Positions 24,322 through 33,089 of a DNA stretch of 64,000 nucleotides are shown one piece after another. The notes under the pieces are model-generated. The model was not told the origin of the DNA. It was given only the letters and a program-made list of their open reading frames with translations, and searched no databases. The stretch is from contig NZ_MQUS01000005.1 of the NCBI RefSeq assembly GCF_001953885.1, forward strand, positions 248,001-312,000, written 5' to 3'. Each line of letters begins with the position of its first letter. Position 1 is the stretch's first letter. The position numbers and the translations under genes are program-made. This stretch comes from Streptomyces sp. IMTB 2501 (GTDB lineage Bacteria > Actinomycetota > Actinomycetes > Streptomycetales > Streptomycetaceae).

Positions 24322-25470
24322 GTGGACTTCGGGTTCAGCGAAGAGGATGAGGCGTTCCGGGCAGAAGCCCGCTCCTGGCTGGCGGCGCACGCCAACCCCG
24401 CGACGGACAGACGCACTTGGGAGCGCGCCCTCGGCAAGGCCGGCTGGATAGGGCTCGGCTGGCCGGAGTCCGGACACGGCAACCGGACCGCCACGCTCAC
24501 CCAGCAGGTCGCCTGGGCCGAGGAGTACGCCCGTTCGCCCGCGCCCCCGCGTTCCGGGCACATCGGTGAGAACCTGCTCGCCCCCACGCTCATCGCGCAT
24601 GGCACCGATGAGCAGAAGTCGCGCTTCCTGCCCCCGATCGCGGCCGGTGAGGAGTTGTGGTGCCAGGGCTACAGCGAGCCCGGAGCCGGTTCGGACCTGG
24701 CCGGGGTGCGGACGGCGGCGGTGCGGGAGGGGGAGGGATACCGGATCAGCGGCCAGAAGATCTGGACCTCGCTCGCCCACGAGGCCGACTGGTGCTTCGT
24801 ACTGGCCCGCACCGACCCAGGCTCTCGCCGCCACCACGGGCTCAGCTTCCTGCTCGTCCCCATGGACCAGCCCGGCCGTATCGAGGTCCGCCCCATCCGG
24901 CAGATGACCGGCACCAGTGACTTCAACGAGGTCTTCTTCGACGGGGCGTACGCGCGCGCGGAGCACGTGGTCGGGGGAGAGGGGCGGGGGTGGCGCGTGG
25001 CCATGGGCCTGCTCGGGTTCGAGCGGGGGGTGTCGACTCTTGCCCAACAGGTCGGGTTCGCCGAGGAGTTGGCGAGTGTGGTGCGGGTCGCCGTGGAGAC
25101 GGGGGCGGTGGGCGATCCCGTCGTACGGGAGCGGCTCGTACGGCAGTGGGCCGAGCTGCGCACCATGCGCCGGCATGCCCTGCGCACCCTCGGCGGCTCG
25201 GCCGACCCCGGCGCGCCCAGCGTGGCCAAGCTGCTGTGGGCGGGGTGGCACCAGCGGCTGGGGGAGCTCGCGATGCAGGTCCGGGGCGCGGCGGCGACCG
25301 TCGGCCCCATGGACTGGTCGCCCTCGGCGCCGTACGAACTCGACGCCGGCCAGCACCTGTTCCTCTTCTCTCGGGCCGACACCGTCTACGGCGGCTCGGA
25401 CCAGGTCCAGCGCACGATCATCGCCGAGCGCGTGCTCGGTCTGCCCAGAGAGCCCAAGGGGGCCGTGTGA
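24322..25470 (+). CDS. Acyl-CoA dehydrogenase, alpha-type
   Basis: 382 aa from GTG 24322 with GGAGGTGG 8 nt upstream. DFGFSEEDEAFRAEARSWL start, WCQGYSEPGAGSDLAGV, GQKIWTSLAHEADW, RQMTGTSDFNEVFFDGA and the tail GGSDQVQRTIIAERVLGLP are all alpha-type ACAD features. Forms one operon with the upstream SDR (175-nt gap) and downstream ADH (TGATG overlap). If it needs a beta partner, the nearest candidates are 19950 and 39426. Confidence 0.9.
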   Translation: MDFGFSEEDEAFRAEARSWLAAHANPATDRRTWERALGKAGWIGLGWPESGHGNRTATLTQQVAWAEEYARSPAPPRSGHIGENLLAPTLIAHGTDEQKSRFLPPIAAGEELWCQGYSEPGAGSDLAGVRTAAVREGEGYRISGQKIWTSLAHEADWCFVLARTDPGSRRHHGLSFLLVPMDQPGRIEVRPIRQMTGTSDFNEVFFDGAYARAEHVVGGEGRGWRVAMGLLGFERGVSTLAQQVGFAEELASVVRVAVETGAVGDPVVRERLVRQWAELRTMRRHALRTLGGSADPGAPSVAKLLWAGWHQRLGELAMQVRGAAATVGPMDWSPSAPYELDAGQHLFLFSRADTVYGGSDQVQRTIIAERVLGLPREPKGAV

Positions 25471-26519
25471 TGCGTGGTGTGGTGTTCGACGGCAAGCAGG
25501 TCCAGGTGGTGGAGGACCTGGCGGTGCGCGAGCCGGGGCCCGGCGAGGTGCAGGTGGCGATCGCGGCGGCCGGGCTGTGCCACAGCGATCTGTCCGTGGT
25601 GGACGGCACCATCCCCTTCCCGGTACCGGTGGTGCTGGGACACGAGGGGGCCGGGGTCGTCGAGGCGGTCGGCGCGGGGGTCACCCATGTCGCGCCCGGC
25701 GACCATGTCGCGCTGTCCACGCTCGCCAACTGCGGCACATGCCCGGAGTGCGACCGGGGCCGGCCGACGATGTGCCGGCAGGCGATCGGGCGCCCGGGGA
25801 AGCCGTTCACGCGGGGCGCGGGGCTGGTCCATCAGTTCGCCTCCAACTCGGCGTTCGCGGAACACACGGTCGTGAAGGCCGTGCAGGCGGTACCCATCCC
25901 GAAGGACATCCCCCTGGAGTCCGCCGCGCTGATCGGCTGCGGGGTGCTCACGGGGGTGGGCGCGGTGCTGAACCGGGCCCGGGTGGACCGCGGGGACAGC
26001 GTCGTCGTCATCGGTACCGGCGGCATCGGACTGAACGTGCTGCAGGGGGCCCGGCTCGCCGGCGCGCTCAGGATCGTCGCCGTGGACGCCAATCCGGCCA
26101 AGGAGGAGGCGGCCCGGCAGTTCGGTGCCACCGACTTCCTGACCTCGGCGGAGGGGGTGCGGGACCTCCTGCCCACGGGAGCCGACCACGCCTTCGAGTG
26201 CGTCGGCCGGGTGGAGCTGATCCGGCAGGCCGTCGACCTCCTCGACCGGCACGGCCAGGCGATCCTGCTGGGCGTCCCGCCGGCCACGGCGGAGGCGTCC
26301 TTCCAGGTCTCCTCCCTCTACCTGGACAAGTCGATCCTCGGCTGCCGCTACGGCTCCGCACGCCCGCAGCGGGACATCGCCCTGTACGCCGAGCTGTACC
26401 GTCAAGGGCGCCTGCTGCTCGACGAGTTGGTGACGGCCGTCTACCCGGTCGAGGACTTCGCCAAGGCCCGCGCGGACGCGGAGGCGGGCAGGGTGGCGCG
26501 GGCGGTGCTCACGTTCTGA
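25470..26519 (+). CDS. Zinc-dependent alcohol dehydrogenase
   Basis: 349 aa, ATG overlapping the ACAD stop by 1 nt. MDR superfamily: catalytic-zinc ligands in AAGLCHSDLS (Cys), LGHEGAG (His-Glu) and ALIGCGVLTG (Cys); structural-zinc quartet CGTCPECDRGRPTMC; NAD-binding GTGGIGLN. Class III-like/Rxyl_3153-type actinobacterial ADH. Likely oxidises a primary alcohol of the pathway or of a side branch. Its last 79 nt overlap the convergent AraC gene. Confidence 0.9.
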   Translation: MRGVVFDGKQVQVVEDLAVREPGPGEVQVAIAAAGLCHSDLSVVDGTIPFPVPVVLGHEGAGVVEAVGAGVTHVAPGDHVALSTLANCGTCPECDRGRPTMCRQAIGRPGKPFTRGAGLVHQFASNSAFAEHTVVKAVQAVPIPKDIPLESAALIGCGVLTGVGAVLNRARVDRGDSVVVIGTGGIGLNVLQGARLAGALRIVAVDANPAKEEAARQFGATDFLTSAEGVRDLLPTGADHAFECVGRVELIRQAVDLLDRHGQAILLGVPPATAEASFQVSSLYLDKSILGCRYGSARPQRDIALYAELYRQGRLLLDELVTAVYPVEDFAKARADAEAGRVARAVLTF

Positions 26520-27544
26520 CCGCCGGGCCTCATGTCCTTACTCCTTACACCCGCCCGGAAGGTCCGCCGGTACGCCGTCGGCGTCACCCCGAGCGCCTGC
26601 TGGAGGTGCTGGCGCATCGACTGGGCCGTGCCGAAGCCCGTCTCGCGGGCCACCTGGTCGATGGACAGGTCGGTGGTCTCCAGCAGATGGCGGGCGCGTT
26701 CGACGCGCTGCTGGGTGAGCCACTGGCCGGGGCTGACCCCGACCTCCTCGCGGAAGCGGCGGGTGAAGGTGCGTACCGACATGGCCTCCTGCTCGGCCAT
26801 GTGCCGCAGCTGGATGGGCTCGTGCAGCCGGCCCAGCGCCCAGGCGCGGGCCGCGGTCGTCGTGGCCAGCTGCGGGTCCGGGACCGGGCGGTGGATGTAC
26901 TGGGCCTGGCCGCCGTCGCGGTGCGGGGGTACGACCGTGAGCCGGGCGACCTCGTTGGCGACCGCCGTACCGAAGTCGCGGCGCACCATGTGCAGGCACA
27001 GGTCGAGCCCGGCGGCCACGCCGGCCGAGGTGAGCACGTCGCCGTCGTCGATGAACAGCACGTCCGCGTCCACCTTGATCTTCGGGAACATGCGCTGGAA
27101 CCGCTCGGCGTCCCGCCAGTGCGTGGTCGCCGGGCGGCCGTCGAGGTATCCGGCGGCGGCCAGGACGTAGGCGCCGGTGCAGATGGAGGCGAGCCGGGTG
27201 CCGGGGCGGATCCGGGCGAGGGCGGTGGCCAGTTCGCCAGTGAGCCGGCCCTCCTCGAAGACCGGGCCCAGCTCGTACGACGCCGGGACGATCACCGTGT
27301 CGGCCTCCGCCAGCGCCTCCGGGCCGTGCGGGACGTGCACGGCGAAGTCGGCGTCTGTCTCGACCGGGCCGGGCGGCCGTACCGAGCAGGTCACGACCTC
27401 GTACAGCAGTCGCCCCCGCTCGTCCTTCGGCCGGCCGAAGATGCGGTGCGGGATGCCCAGTTCGAAGGGGAGCAGGCCGTCGAGGGCGAGGACGACGACC
27501 CGATGCGGCCGGAAGTCCTCGGATCCTTCAGCTACGACACTCAT
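26441..27544 (-). CDS. GlxA-type AraC regulator (DJ-1/PfpI domain plus HTH)
   Basis: 367 aa, ATG 27544. The N-terminal class I glutamine-amidotransferase-like domain (~10-195) has SICTGAYVLAAAGYL with the nucleophile-position Cys, and TTHWRDAERF. The C-terminal AraC HTH pair (~230-330) includes MSVRTFTRRFREEVGVSP and IDQVARETGFGTAQSMRQH. The last ~25 residues run into the convergent ADH gene, giving a 79-nt 3' overlap. Divergent from an MFS transporter 71 nt away, which is its likely target. No CTGACG operator nearby. Confidence 0.9.
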   Translation of the reverse strand: MSVVAEGSEDFRPHRVVVLALDGLLPFELGIPHRIFGRPKDERGRLLYEVVTCSVRPPGPVETDADFAVHVPHGPEALAEADTVIVPASYELGPVFEEGRLTGELATALARIRPGTRLASICTGAYVLAAAGYLDGRPATTHWRDAERFQRMFPKIKVDADVLFIDDGDVLTSAGVAAGLDLCLHMVRRDFGTAVANEVARLTVVPPHRDGGQAQYIHRPVPDPQLATTTAARAWALGRLHEPIQLRHMAEQEAMSVRTFTRRFREEVGVSPGQWLTQQRVERARHLLETTDLSIDQVARETGFGTAQSMRQHLQQALGVTPTAYRRTFRAGVRSKDMRPGGQNVSTARATLPASASARALAKSSTG

Positions 27545-27615
27545 GGCCCGATCCTAGCGAATACTGTCCCTCGGGCCACTCGATGCGCGGGACTGGAAAA
27601 CGGACGCTTGATGAC

Positions 27616-28935
27616 GTGACTCAGACAAGCCCAGCCGCAGCCTCGTCCGCAGCCCCCGTCCAGGCCGCCCCGCCCGCCCGGCGTCACCGCGTGCACCGCG
27701 CCTGGTTCGTCGCCGCCGTCACCTTCGTCACGATCATCGGCGCGGCGGCCTTCCGCTCCCTGCCCGGCCTGCTCATCGACCCCCTGCACCAGGAGTTCGG
27801 CTGGTCGCGCGGCACGATCGGCGCGGCCGTCTCCATCAACCTCGCGCTCTACGGCCTGACCGCACCCTTCGCCGCCGCGCTGATGGACCGCTTCGGCATC
27901 CGCCGGGTGGTCGCGGTCGCGCTGATCGTGATCGCGGCCGGTTCGGGCCTGACCGTGTGGATGACGGCGGCCTGGCAGCTGTGGCTGTGCTGGGGTCTGC
28001 TGGTGGGCCTGGGCTCCGGTTCGATGGCGTTGGCCTTCGCGGCGACGGTCACCAACCGCTGGTTCACCGAGCGGCGCGGGCTGGTGAGCGGCATCCTCAC
28101 CGCCGCGTCCGCCTCCGGCCAGCTGATCTTCCTGCCGCTGCTGTCCTGGATGGTCGAGCACCACGGCTGGCGCCCGGCGGCCGTGACGGTGTCCCTGGCC
28201 GCCCTCGCGGTGGTCCCCTTCGTCTGGATCCTGCTGCGGGACCATCCGGCGGACATCGGCCAGAAGCCGTACGGCGCGCGGGAGTTCATACCCAAGCCGC
28301 CGCCGGTGACGGGCGCCGCCCGCCGCACGCTGAAGATCCTCTCGACCTCCGTCCGCACCGGCACGTTCTGGCTGCTCGCCGGCACCTTCGCGATCTGCGG
28401 CGCCTCCACCAACGGGCTGATCCAGACCCACTTCGTGCCCGCCGAGCACGACCACGGCATGCCCGTCACGACGGCGGCCTCGCTGCTCGCGGTCATCGGC
28501 GTGTTCGACGTCGTCGGCACGATCGCCTCCGGCTGGTTCACCGACCGCTTCGAACCCCGTCGCCTGCTGGCGGTGTACTACGCCCTGCGAGGCCTCTCCC
28601 TGCTCTTCCTCCCGATGCTGCTGGGCCCCGCCGTACACCCCCCGATGCTCTTCTTCATCGTCTTCTACGGCCTCGACTGGGTGGCCACGGTCCCGCCCAC
28701 GCTGGCCCTGTGCCGGGAGCAGTTCGGCGAGGACAGTGCCATCGTCTTCGGCTGGGTACTCGCCTCCCACCAGGTCGGCGCGGCCCTCGTCGCCTACCTC
28801 GGCGGCCTCGCCCGCGACGTCTTCGGCTCCTACGACCTCGTCTGGTACGCCTCCGGCACCCTGTGCGCGGCAGCGGCCCTGATGTCCCTGGTGATCAGGC
28901 GACGACCGGTGGTTCCCGTGCCGGCGGCGGCCTGA
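27616..28935 (+). CDS. MFS transporter (monocarboxylate/oxalate-formate type)
   Basis: 439 aa from GTG 27616 (upstream in-frame start at 27583 possible). About twelve membrane helices in two six-helix halves separated by a ~60-residue basic loop (REFIPKPPPVTGAARRTLK). Motif A-like DRFGIRRVV between helices 2 and 3 and DRFEPRRLL in the second half. Resembles MCT-like anion transporters. Probably imports or exports an organic acid; regulation by the divergent AraC protein is likely. Confidence 0.85.
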   Translation: MTQTSPAAASSAAPVQAAPPARRHRVHRAWFVAAVTFVTIIGAAAFRSLPGLLIDPLHQEFGWSRGTIGAAVSINLALYGLTAPFAAALMDRFGIRRVVAVALIVIAAGSGLTVWMTAAWQLWLCWGLLVGLGSGSMALAFAATVTNRWFTERRGLVSGILTAASASGQLIFLPLLSWMVEHHGWRPAAVTVSLAALAVVPFVWILLRDHPADIGQKPYGAREFIPKPPPVTGAARRTLKILSTSVRTGTFWLLAGTFAICGASTNGLIQTHFVPAEHDHGMPVTTAASLLAVIGVFDVVGTIASGWFTDRFEPRRLLAVYYALRGLSLLFLPMLLGPAVHPPMLFFIVFYGLDWVATVPPTLALCREQFGEDSAIVFGWVLASHQVGAALVAYLGGLARDVFGSYDLVWYASGTLCAAAALMSLVIRRRPVVPVPAAA

Positions 28936-28937
28936 AA

Positions 28938-29090
28938 GGGGAGCGAGGGGCGTCGGTCCTCGAAGGCCCTGAAGACCTCACCGCTTACGCCAATATGTAC
29001 GACCTACTACGATCGTCGGCACTGGCACCGGACGCGAGCGCGAATCTCATCCGTGGCGTACAGCGGAGCTTGAAGGAAGACCCATGGTGA
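28938..29090 (+). pseudogene. C-terminal remnant of a DUF5753 HTH regulator
   Basis: The frame VVLEGPEDLTAYANMYDLL followed by SSALAPDASANLIRGVQRSL matches the end of XRE/DUF5753 proteins that normally precede DUF397 genes. Everything upstream, including the HTH, is missing; the stop overlaps the DUF397 ATG by 7 nt. No start codon with a ribosome site. Confidence 0.6.
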
Positions 29091-29266
29091 CCGAGGTTGT
29101 AGGCCCCTTCCGAAAGTCGTCGTACTCAGGAGCCGAGAGCAACTGCGTAGCGGTCGCCGACACCGCCGACAACGGCCGAGCCGTCCGCGACAGCAAGCGG
29201 CCCGCCGGTCCCCTCCTCGCCGTCTCCCGCGACAGCTGGCAGGCCTTCCTCCAGCAGTTCGCGTAG
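29084..29266 (+). CDS. DUF397 protein
   Basis: 60 aa. FRKSSYSGAESNCVAVAD, then VRDSKRPAGPLL and SRDSWQAFL are the DUF397 signature. Such small proteins are partnered with DUF5753 HTH regulators in Streptomyces and influence development. Here its partner is reduced to a fragment, so it may be an orphan. GAAGGAAG ribosome site overlaps the remnant. Confidence 0.8.
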   Translation: MVTEVVGPFRKSSYSGAESNCVAVADTADNGRAVRDSKRPAGPLLAVSRDSWQAFLQQFA

Positions 29267-29293
29267 GCCACGCACGCGGCAGTGAAGGGCGCC

Positions 29294-29905
29294 TCACGCC
29301 TGGGGAGCAAGCCGGGCGAACCGCCCCCGGTGGAAGAGGAGCGGATCGGCCGGCTCCTCCGTGCCGAGGGCGGTCACCCGGCCCACGACGATGAGGTGGT
29401 CGCCGCCGGTGTGTACGGCGTGGATCGTGCAGTCGATCCAGGCGGCAGCGCCGGTCAGGCGCGGGGAGCCGGAGACCGGCGCCGCGTCGTACGGCACGCC
29501 CGCGAACTTGTCCGCGCCGCTCACCGCGAAGGCCCGGCACAGTTCGCCCTGGCCGGCGCCGAGGACGTTGACGCAGAAGACGCCCGCGCGGGCGATGCGG
29601 GGCCAGGTGGCCGACGTACGGCCGACCATGAAGCAGACCAGGGGCGGGTCGAGGGAGAGGGAGGCGAAGGACTGGCAGGCGAAGCCGGCGGGGCCCGGTT
29701 CGCCCTCGGCGGCCGGGGCGGTGACGACCGTGACCCCGGTCGCGAAGTTCCCCAGCACCCGCCGGAACTCGGCCGGGTCGACCGGGGCTCGCTCGTCCTG
29801 CCGTACGCATCGCAACTCCGGCCGCGGCAAAGGCTCCACGGCCCTCGGCCTCAGATACCGGACGGCGGCGGCCGCCGCCCCTGCGTGTCCCATCACGTCT
29901 CCCAT
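29294..29905 (-). CDS. Flavin reductase-like (FMN-binding split barrel) protein
   Basis: 203 aa from ATG 29905 (ATG 29893 also possible). Core ~40-195: FRRVLGNFATGVTVVTA, FACQSFASLSLDPPLVCF, SATWPRIARAGVFCVNVL and DHLIVVGRVTAL. This is the reductase component of two-component flavin monooxygenases (HsaB, HpaC). It supplies reduced flavin to a partner such as one of the luciferase-like enzymes (56761, 58558). Operator 6 nt upstream places it in the catabolic regulon. Confidence 0.85.
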   Translation of the reverse strand: MGDVMGHAGAAAAAVRYLRPRAVEPLPRPELRCVRQDERAPVDPAEFRRVLGNFATGVTVVTAPAAEGEPGPAGFACQSFASLSLDPPLVCFMVGRTSATWPRIARAGVFCVNVLGAGQGELCRAFAVSGADKFAGVPYDAAPVSGSPRLTGAAAWIDCTIHAVHTGGDHLIVVGRVTALGTEEPADPLLFHRGRFARLAPQA

Positions 29906-29910
29906 TGAAC

Positions 29911-29925
29911 CTGACGGTATGTCAG
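29911..29925. promoter_or_regulatory. CTGACG-NNN-CGTCAG operator, site 4
   Basis: CTGACGGTATGTCAG, 11/12, only 5 nt before the flavin reductase ATG at 29905 and 26 nt after the hydratase stop. If 29893 is the true start the spacing is 17 nt. Confidence 0.8.
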
Positions 29926-29951
29926 ATTGGAAGCCCGGCGACCGGTGCCCC

Positions 29952-30737
29952 TCACCGGCCCCGGAACTCCGGCCCGCGCCGTTCCGTGAACGCCCCCAGG
30001 CCCTCCTGGGCGTCCTCGGTCGTCATGTTGATCTCCTGGGCCCAGGCCTCCGCCGCGAAGGCGGTGGCGCGGTCCGTTTCCAGGGAGGTGTTCAGCAAGT
30101 GCTTGGTCAGGGCGAGGGCACGGGTGGGGCCGGAGGCCAGGCGGGTTGCCCATGCGTGGGCCGTTTTCCGCAACTCGCCGTCCGGGACGGCCCGGTTGAC
30201 CAGGCCCAGGCGTTCCGCCTCCGGCGCCGGCAGGGCGTCGCCGAAGAACATCAGCTCCTTCGCCCGGTGCGGGCCCAGCAGCCGGGGGAGGAGGTAGGCG
30301 CCGCCGGCGTCCGGTACCAGGCCCCGCCGTACGAACACCTCGATGAAGCGGGCCGACTCGGCGGCCAGGACCAGATCGCAGGCGAACGCCAGATGCGCGC
30401 CCAGGCCCGCCGCCGTGCCGTTCACCGCGGCGAGCACCGGCTTCTCGCAGTCCAGGACGGCCGCGATCAGGCGTTGGGCGCCGAGGCGCAGCATCCGTGC
30501 CACATCGCCGGGGATCCGCTCGCCGGAGCCCGCTCCACCGCGCAGGTCCGCGCCCGCGCAGAAGCCGCGACCCGTGCCGGTCAGGACCACTGCCCGGATG
30601 CCCGGGTCCGCCGACGCCTCCGACAGGCGGTCGACGAGGGCGTCCCGCATGTCCGGGGTGAGGGCGTTGAGGGCGTCCGGGCGGTCCAGCGTCAGGTACG
30701 AGACCTGTTCCCGCACCTCATGGCCGATCCCGCTCAC
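29952..30737 (-). CDS. Enoyl-CoA hydratase/isomerase
   Basis: 261 aa from GTG 30737, which overlaps the upstream ligase stop by 4 nt; GTG 30743 is also in frame. Crotonase fold: RPDALNALTPDMRDAL, oxyanion-hole GRGFCAGADLR and NGTAAGLGAHLAFACDL, then GLVPDAGGAYLLPRLLG where Asp sits at a catalytic acidic position, and C-terminal ERRGPEFRGR. Hydrates a 2-enoyl-CoA. Cotranscribed with the NDP-forming CoA ligase. Confidence 0.9.
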   Translation of the reverse strand: MSGIGHEVREQVSYLTLDRPDALNALTPDMRDALVDRLSEASADPGIRAVVLTGTGRGFCAGADLRGGAGSGERIPGDVARMLRLGAQRLIAAVLDCEKPVLAAVNGTAAGLGAHLAFACDLVLAAESARFIEVFVRRGLVPDAGGAYLLPRLLGPHRAKELMFFGDALPAPEAERLGLVNRAVPDGELRKTAHAWATRLASGPTRALALTKHLLNTSLETDRATAFAAEAWAQEINMTTEDAQEGLGAFTERRGPEFRGR

Positions 30738-32956
30738 CTGCACACCACCAGCGCGTCCAGCGCCACCGCGCCCTGCCCCCGTGGCAGGACCATCAGCGGG
30801 TTGATGTCCAACTCGGCGACAGACTCACCTAGTTCGAGGGCCATGCGCTGGACCCGGAGCACGACCTCCACCAGGGCGTCCCGGTCGGCCGGTGGGCGGC
30901 CGCGGACGCCGTCCAGCAGGGCCTGGCCGCGTAGTTCGGTGAGCATCGCGCGGGCCTGGTCCTCGCCGAACGGGGGGACGCGGACGGCCGCGTCGTGCAG
31001 GACCTCCACCAGGACTCCGCCGAGGCCGACCGTCACGGTCGGGCCGAACAGGTCGTCGTGCGTCATGCCGACGACCATCTCCACGCCCTGTTCGACCATC
31101 TGGCACACCAGGATGCCGTCCAGCGAGACTCCCTCGTAGCGGGCGATGTCCGTCAGCTCGCGGTAGGCGTCGCGGACCTGGCTGGCGGAGGTCAGCCCGA
31201 TCTTCACCAGGCCCAGTTCGGTCTTGTGGGCGATCTGCGCGCCGGAGGCCTTCATCACCACCGGGTATCCGACCTGGGCGGCGGCGCGTACGGCCGCTGC
31301 CGCGCTGGTCACCAGCTGTTCGCGCGGGACCCGGATGCCGTAGGCGCGGAGCAGTTGTTTGGCAGCGTGCTCGCTGAGCTGCTGGCCGGGACGCATCAGG
31401 GCCTCCGCCTTGCGGAAGGAGGGGGAGGGGGTGCGCGGGGCCTCGTCGAAGGGGGAGTGGTAGTCGCTCACGAACGTGTGGTGGTCCAGCCAGGCCCGGA
31501 CCGCCGTCAGGCAGTTGCCCACCGTGCGGAAGGTGGCCACCCGGGAGGAGCCGAGCAGGGTCTCGCGGTACGCCGGCTCCGTCCCCACCGGTGAGCCCCA
31601 CACCACGCACACCAGCTTGTCCGTCTCCTCGGCCGCCGCGACAAGGTCCGCCACGAGCTTGTCGCTCAGAGGCGGGAAGGGTCCGGTGATGGGGCAGATC
31701 AGGACCCCGACCGACGGGTCGGCGAGCAGCGCGTCAATGATCTTGCGCCCGCGCCGGTCGCCCACCGGATGGCCGCCGTTGTCCACCGGGTTGGCCACGC
31801 TCAGATACTCGGGGATCCACTGGTGCAGCTCCGCCTGCCTGGCCTCGGACAGGCGGGGCAGCCGCAGTCCGGCCGCCGTGGCGAGGTCGGCGGCATGGGC
31901 GCCGGTGCCGCCGGAGATCGAGTAGACGGCCACACCGTCCGCCAGGGGAGCCCGGGCCCGCGCCAGCAGGGCTGCGGTGTCCTGGAGTTCGTCGAGGCCG
32001 TCGACCCGTACCACCCCGAACTGGCGCATCGCCGCGTCCACCACGTCGTCGGCGCCGGTCAGCTTGCCGGTGTGCGAGGCGGCCGTACGGGCGCCGGCCT
32101 CGGTGCGGCCCACCTTCACCGCGACCACCGGCACCCTGCGCCGGGCGGCGCGGTCGGCGGCCAGCAGGAAGGCGCGACCGTCCTTCAGGCCCTCCACGTA
32201 ACAGGCGATGGCGCCGACCTCGGGCCGCTCGGCGAACCAGGAGAGGAAGTCGGCGGTCTCCAGGTCGGCCTCGTTGCCGGTGGGTGCCCAGTGCGAGAGC
32301 CGGATGCCCAGCTCCTGGAGCGAGAACACCGGGCGGCCCTGGTGGCCGGACTGGGTGATCAGGGCGATCGCCGGGCCTTCCAGGTCCTCCCGGAAGTGCT
32401 CGAAGGCGTTCAGGTTGGTGTTCGGGCCGAGCAGGCGCAGACCCGAGCGGCGTACGGCCTCCGCGAGCCGCCGCTGGGCCTCCGCGCCCGCCTCGCCGGT
32501 CTCGGCGAACCCGGAGGCGAAGGCGACCGCGAACTTCACCTTGGCGTCCGCCAGTTCCTCGATCACCGGCAGCGGGTCGGCCACCAGCAGTACGGCCAGG
32601 TCGATCTGTCCGGAGGGCAGGTCGGCGACGGAGGCGGCGCAGGGGATGCCGAAGACCGACGGGCGGGTCGGATGCACCGGGTACACCCGCGCACCCACCC
32701 GCTCGGCCCAGTCCAGCAGTTGCCGGGTGATCCCGGTGTTCGGCCGTCCCTCCGCGTCCGAGGCGCCGATCACGGCGACCGACTCGGGCCGGAAGAAGCG
32801 GGTCAGGTCCGGTACGTCCCCGTACAGCGGCCGCCCGCTGACGTCCAGGTCGTCGACCTGGTCATGGACGACGGGTCCGGGCCGCTGCTCGCCGCAGGCG
32901 ATCACGCGGGCCCGGCGGGAGTCGGTGGTGAGGGTGCCGTGGGTTGATCCAAGCAT
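30734..32956 (-). CDS. NDP-forming acyl-CoA synthetase (acetate-CoA ligase family)
   Basis: 740 aa from ATG 32956 (AGGAG 12 nt upstream; an in-frame ATG 30 nt earlier has no support). Domain order is that of fused ADP-forming synthetases: CoA-binding SVAVIGASDAEGRPN (~40), succinyl-CoA-ligase-like middle with AASHTGKLTGADDV carrying the probable phospho-His, and ATP-grasp C-terminus (YPVVMKASGAQIAHKTE, ELDINPLMVL). Activates an acid to its CoA thioester with ATP to ADP, or salvages ATP in reverse. Two operator copies precede it. Confidence 0.9.
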   Translation of the reverse strand: MLGSTHGTLTTDSRRARVIACGEQRPGPVVHDQVDDLDVSGRPLYGDVPDLTRFFRPESVAVIGASDAEGRPNTGITRQLLDWAERVGARVYPVHPTRPSVFGIPCAASVADLPSGQIDLAVLLVADPLPVIEELADAKVKFAVAFASGFAETGEAGAEAQRRLAEAVRRSGLRLLGPNTNLNAFEHFREDLEGPAIALITQSGHQGRPVFSLQELGIRLSHWAPTGNEADLETADFLSWFAERPEVGAIACYVEGLKDGRAFLLAADRAARRRVPVVAVKVGRTEAGARTAASHTGKLTGADDVVDAAMRQFGVVRVDGLDELQDTAALLARARAPLADGVAVYSISGGTGAHAADLATAAGLRLPRLSEARQAELHQWIPEYLSVANPVDNGGHPVGDRRGRKIIDALLADPSVGVLICPITGPFPPLSDKLVADLVAAAEETDKLVCVVWGSPVGTEPAYRETLLGSSRVATFRTVGNCLTAVRAWLDHHTFVSDYHSPFDEAPRTPSPSFRKAEALMRPGQQLSEHAAKQLLRAYGIRVPREQLVTSAAAAVRAAAQVGYPVVMKASGAQIAHKTELGLVKIGLTSASQVRDAYRELTDIARYEGVSLDGILVCQMVEQGVEMVVGMTHDDLFGPTVTVGLGGVLVEVLHDAAVRVPPFGEDQARAMLTELRGQALLDGVRGRPPADRDALVEVVLRVQRMALELGESVAELDINPLMVLPRGQGAVALDALVVCR

Positions 32957-32991
32957 CGGTCCGCCCGCTCCTGTGAGACAGCACAAGTAAA

Positions 32992-33006
32992 CTGACGCAC
33001 TGTCAG
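32992..33006. promoter_or_regulatory. CTGACG-NNN-CGTCAG operator, site 5
   Basis: CTGACGCACTGTCAG, 11/12, 35 nt before the CoA ligase ATG at 32956. Tandem with site 6. Confidence 0.8.
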
Positions 33007-33015
33007 ATTACTGAA

Positions 33016-33030
33016 CTGACGCAATGTCAG
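33016..33030. promoter_or_regulatory. CTGACG-NNN-CGTCAG operator, site 6
   Basis: CTGACGCAATGTCAG, 11/12, 24 bp centre-to-centre from site 5, just over two helical turns, so two dimers could bind side by side. Confidence 0.8.
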
Positions 33031-33089
33031 GAACGGGTCGGACGTCCAAAGTTACCGACGGGTGCGAGCGCCCCCGCGACTGGTGCCGG

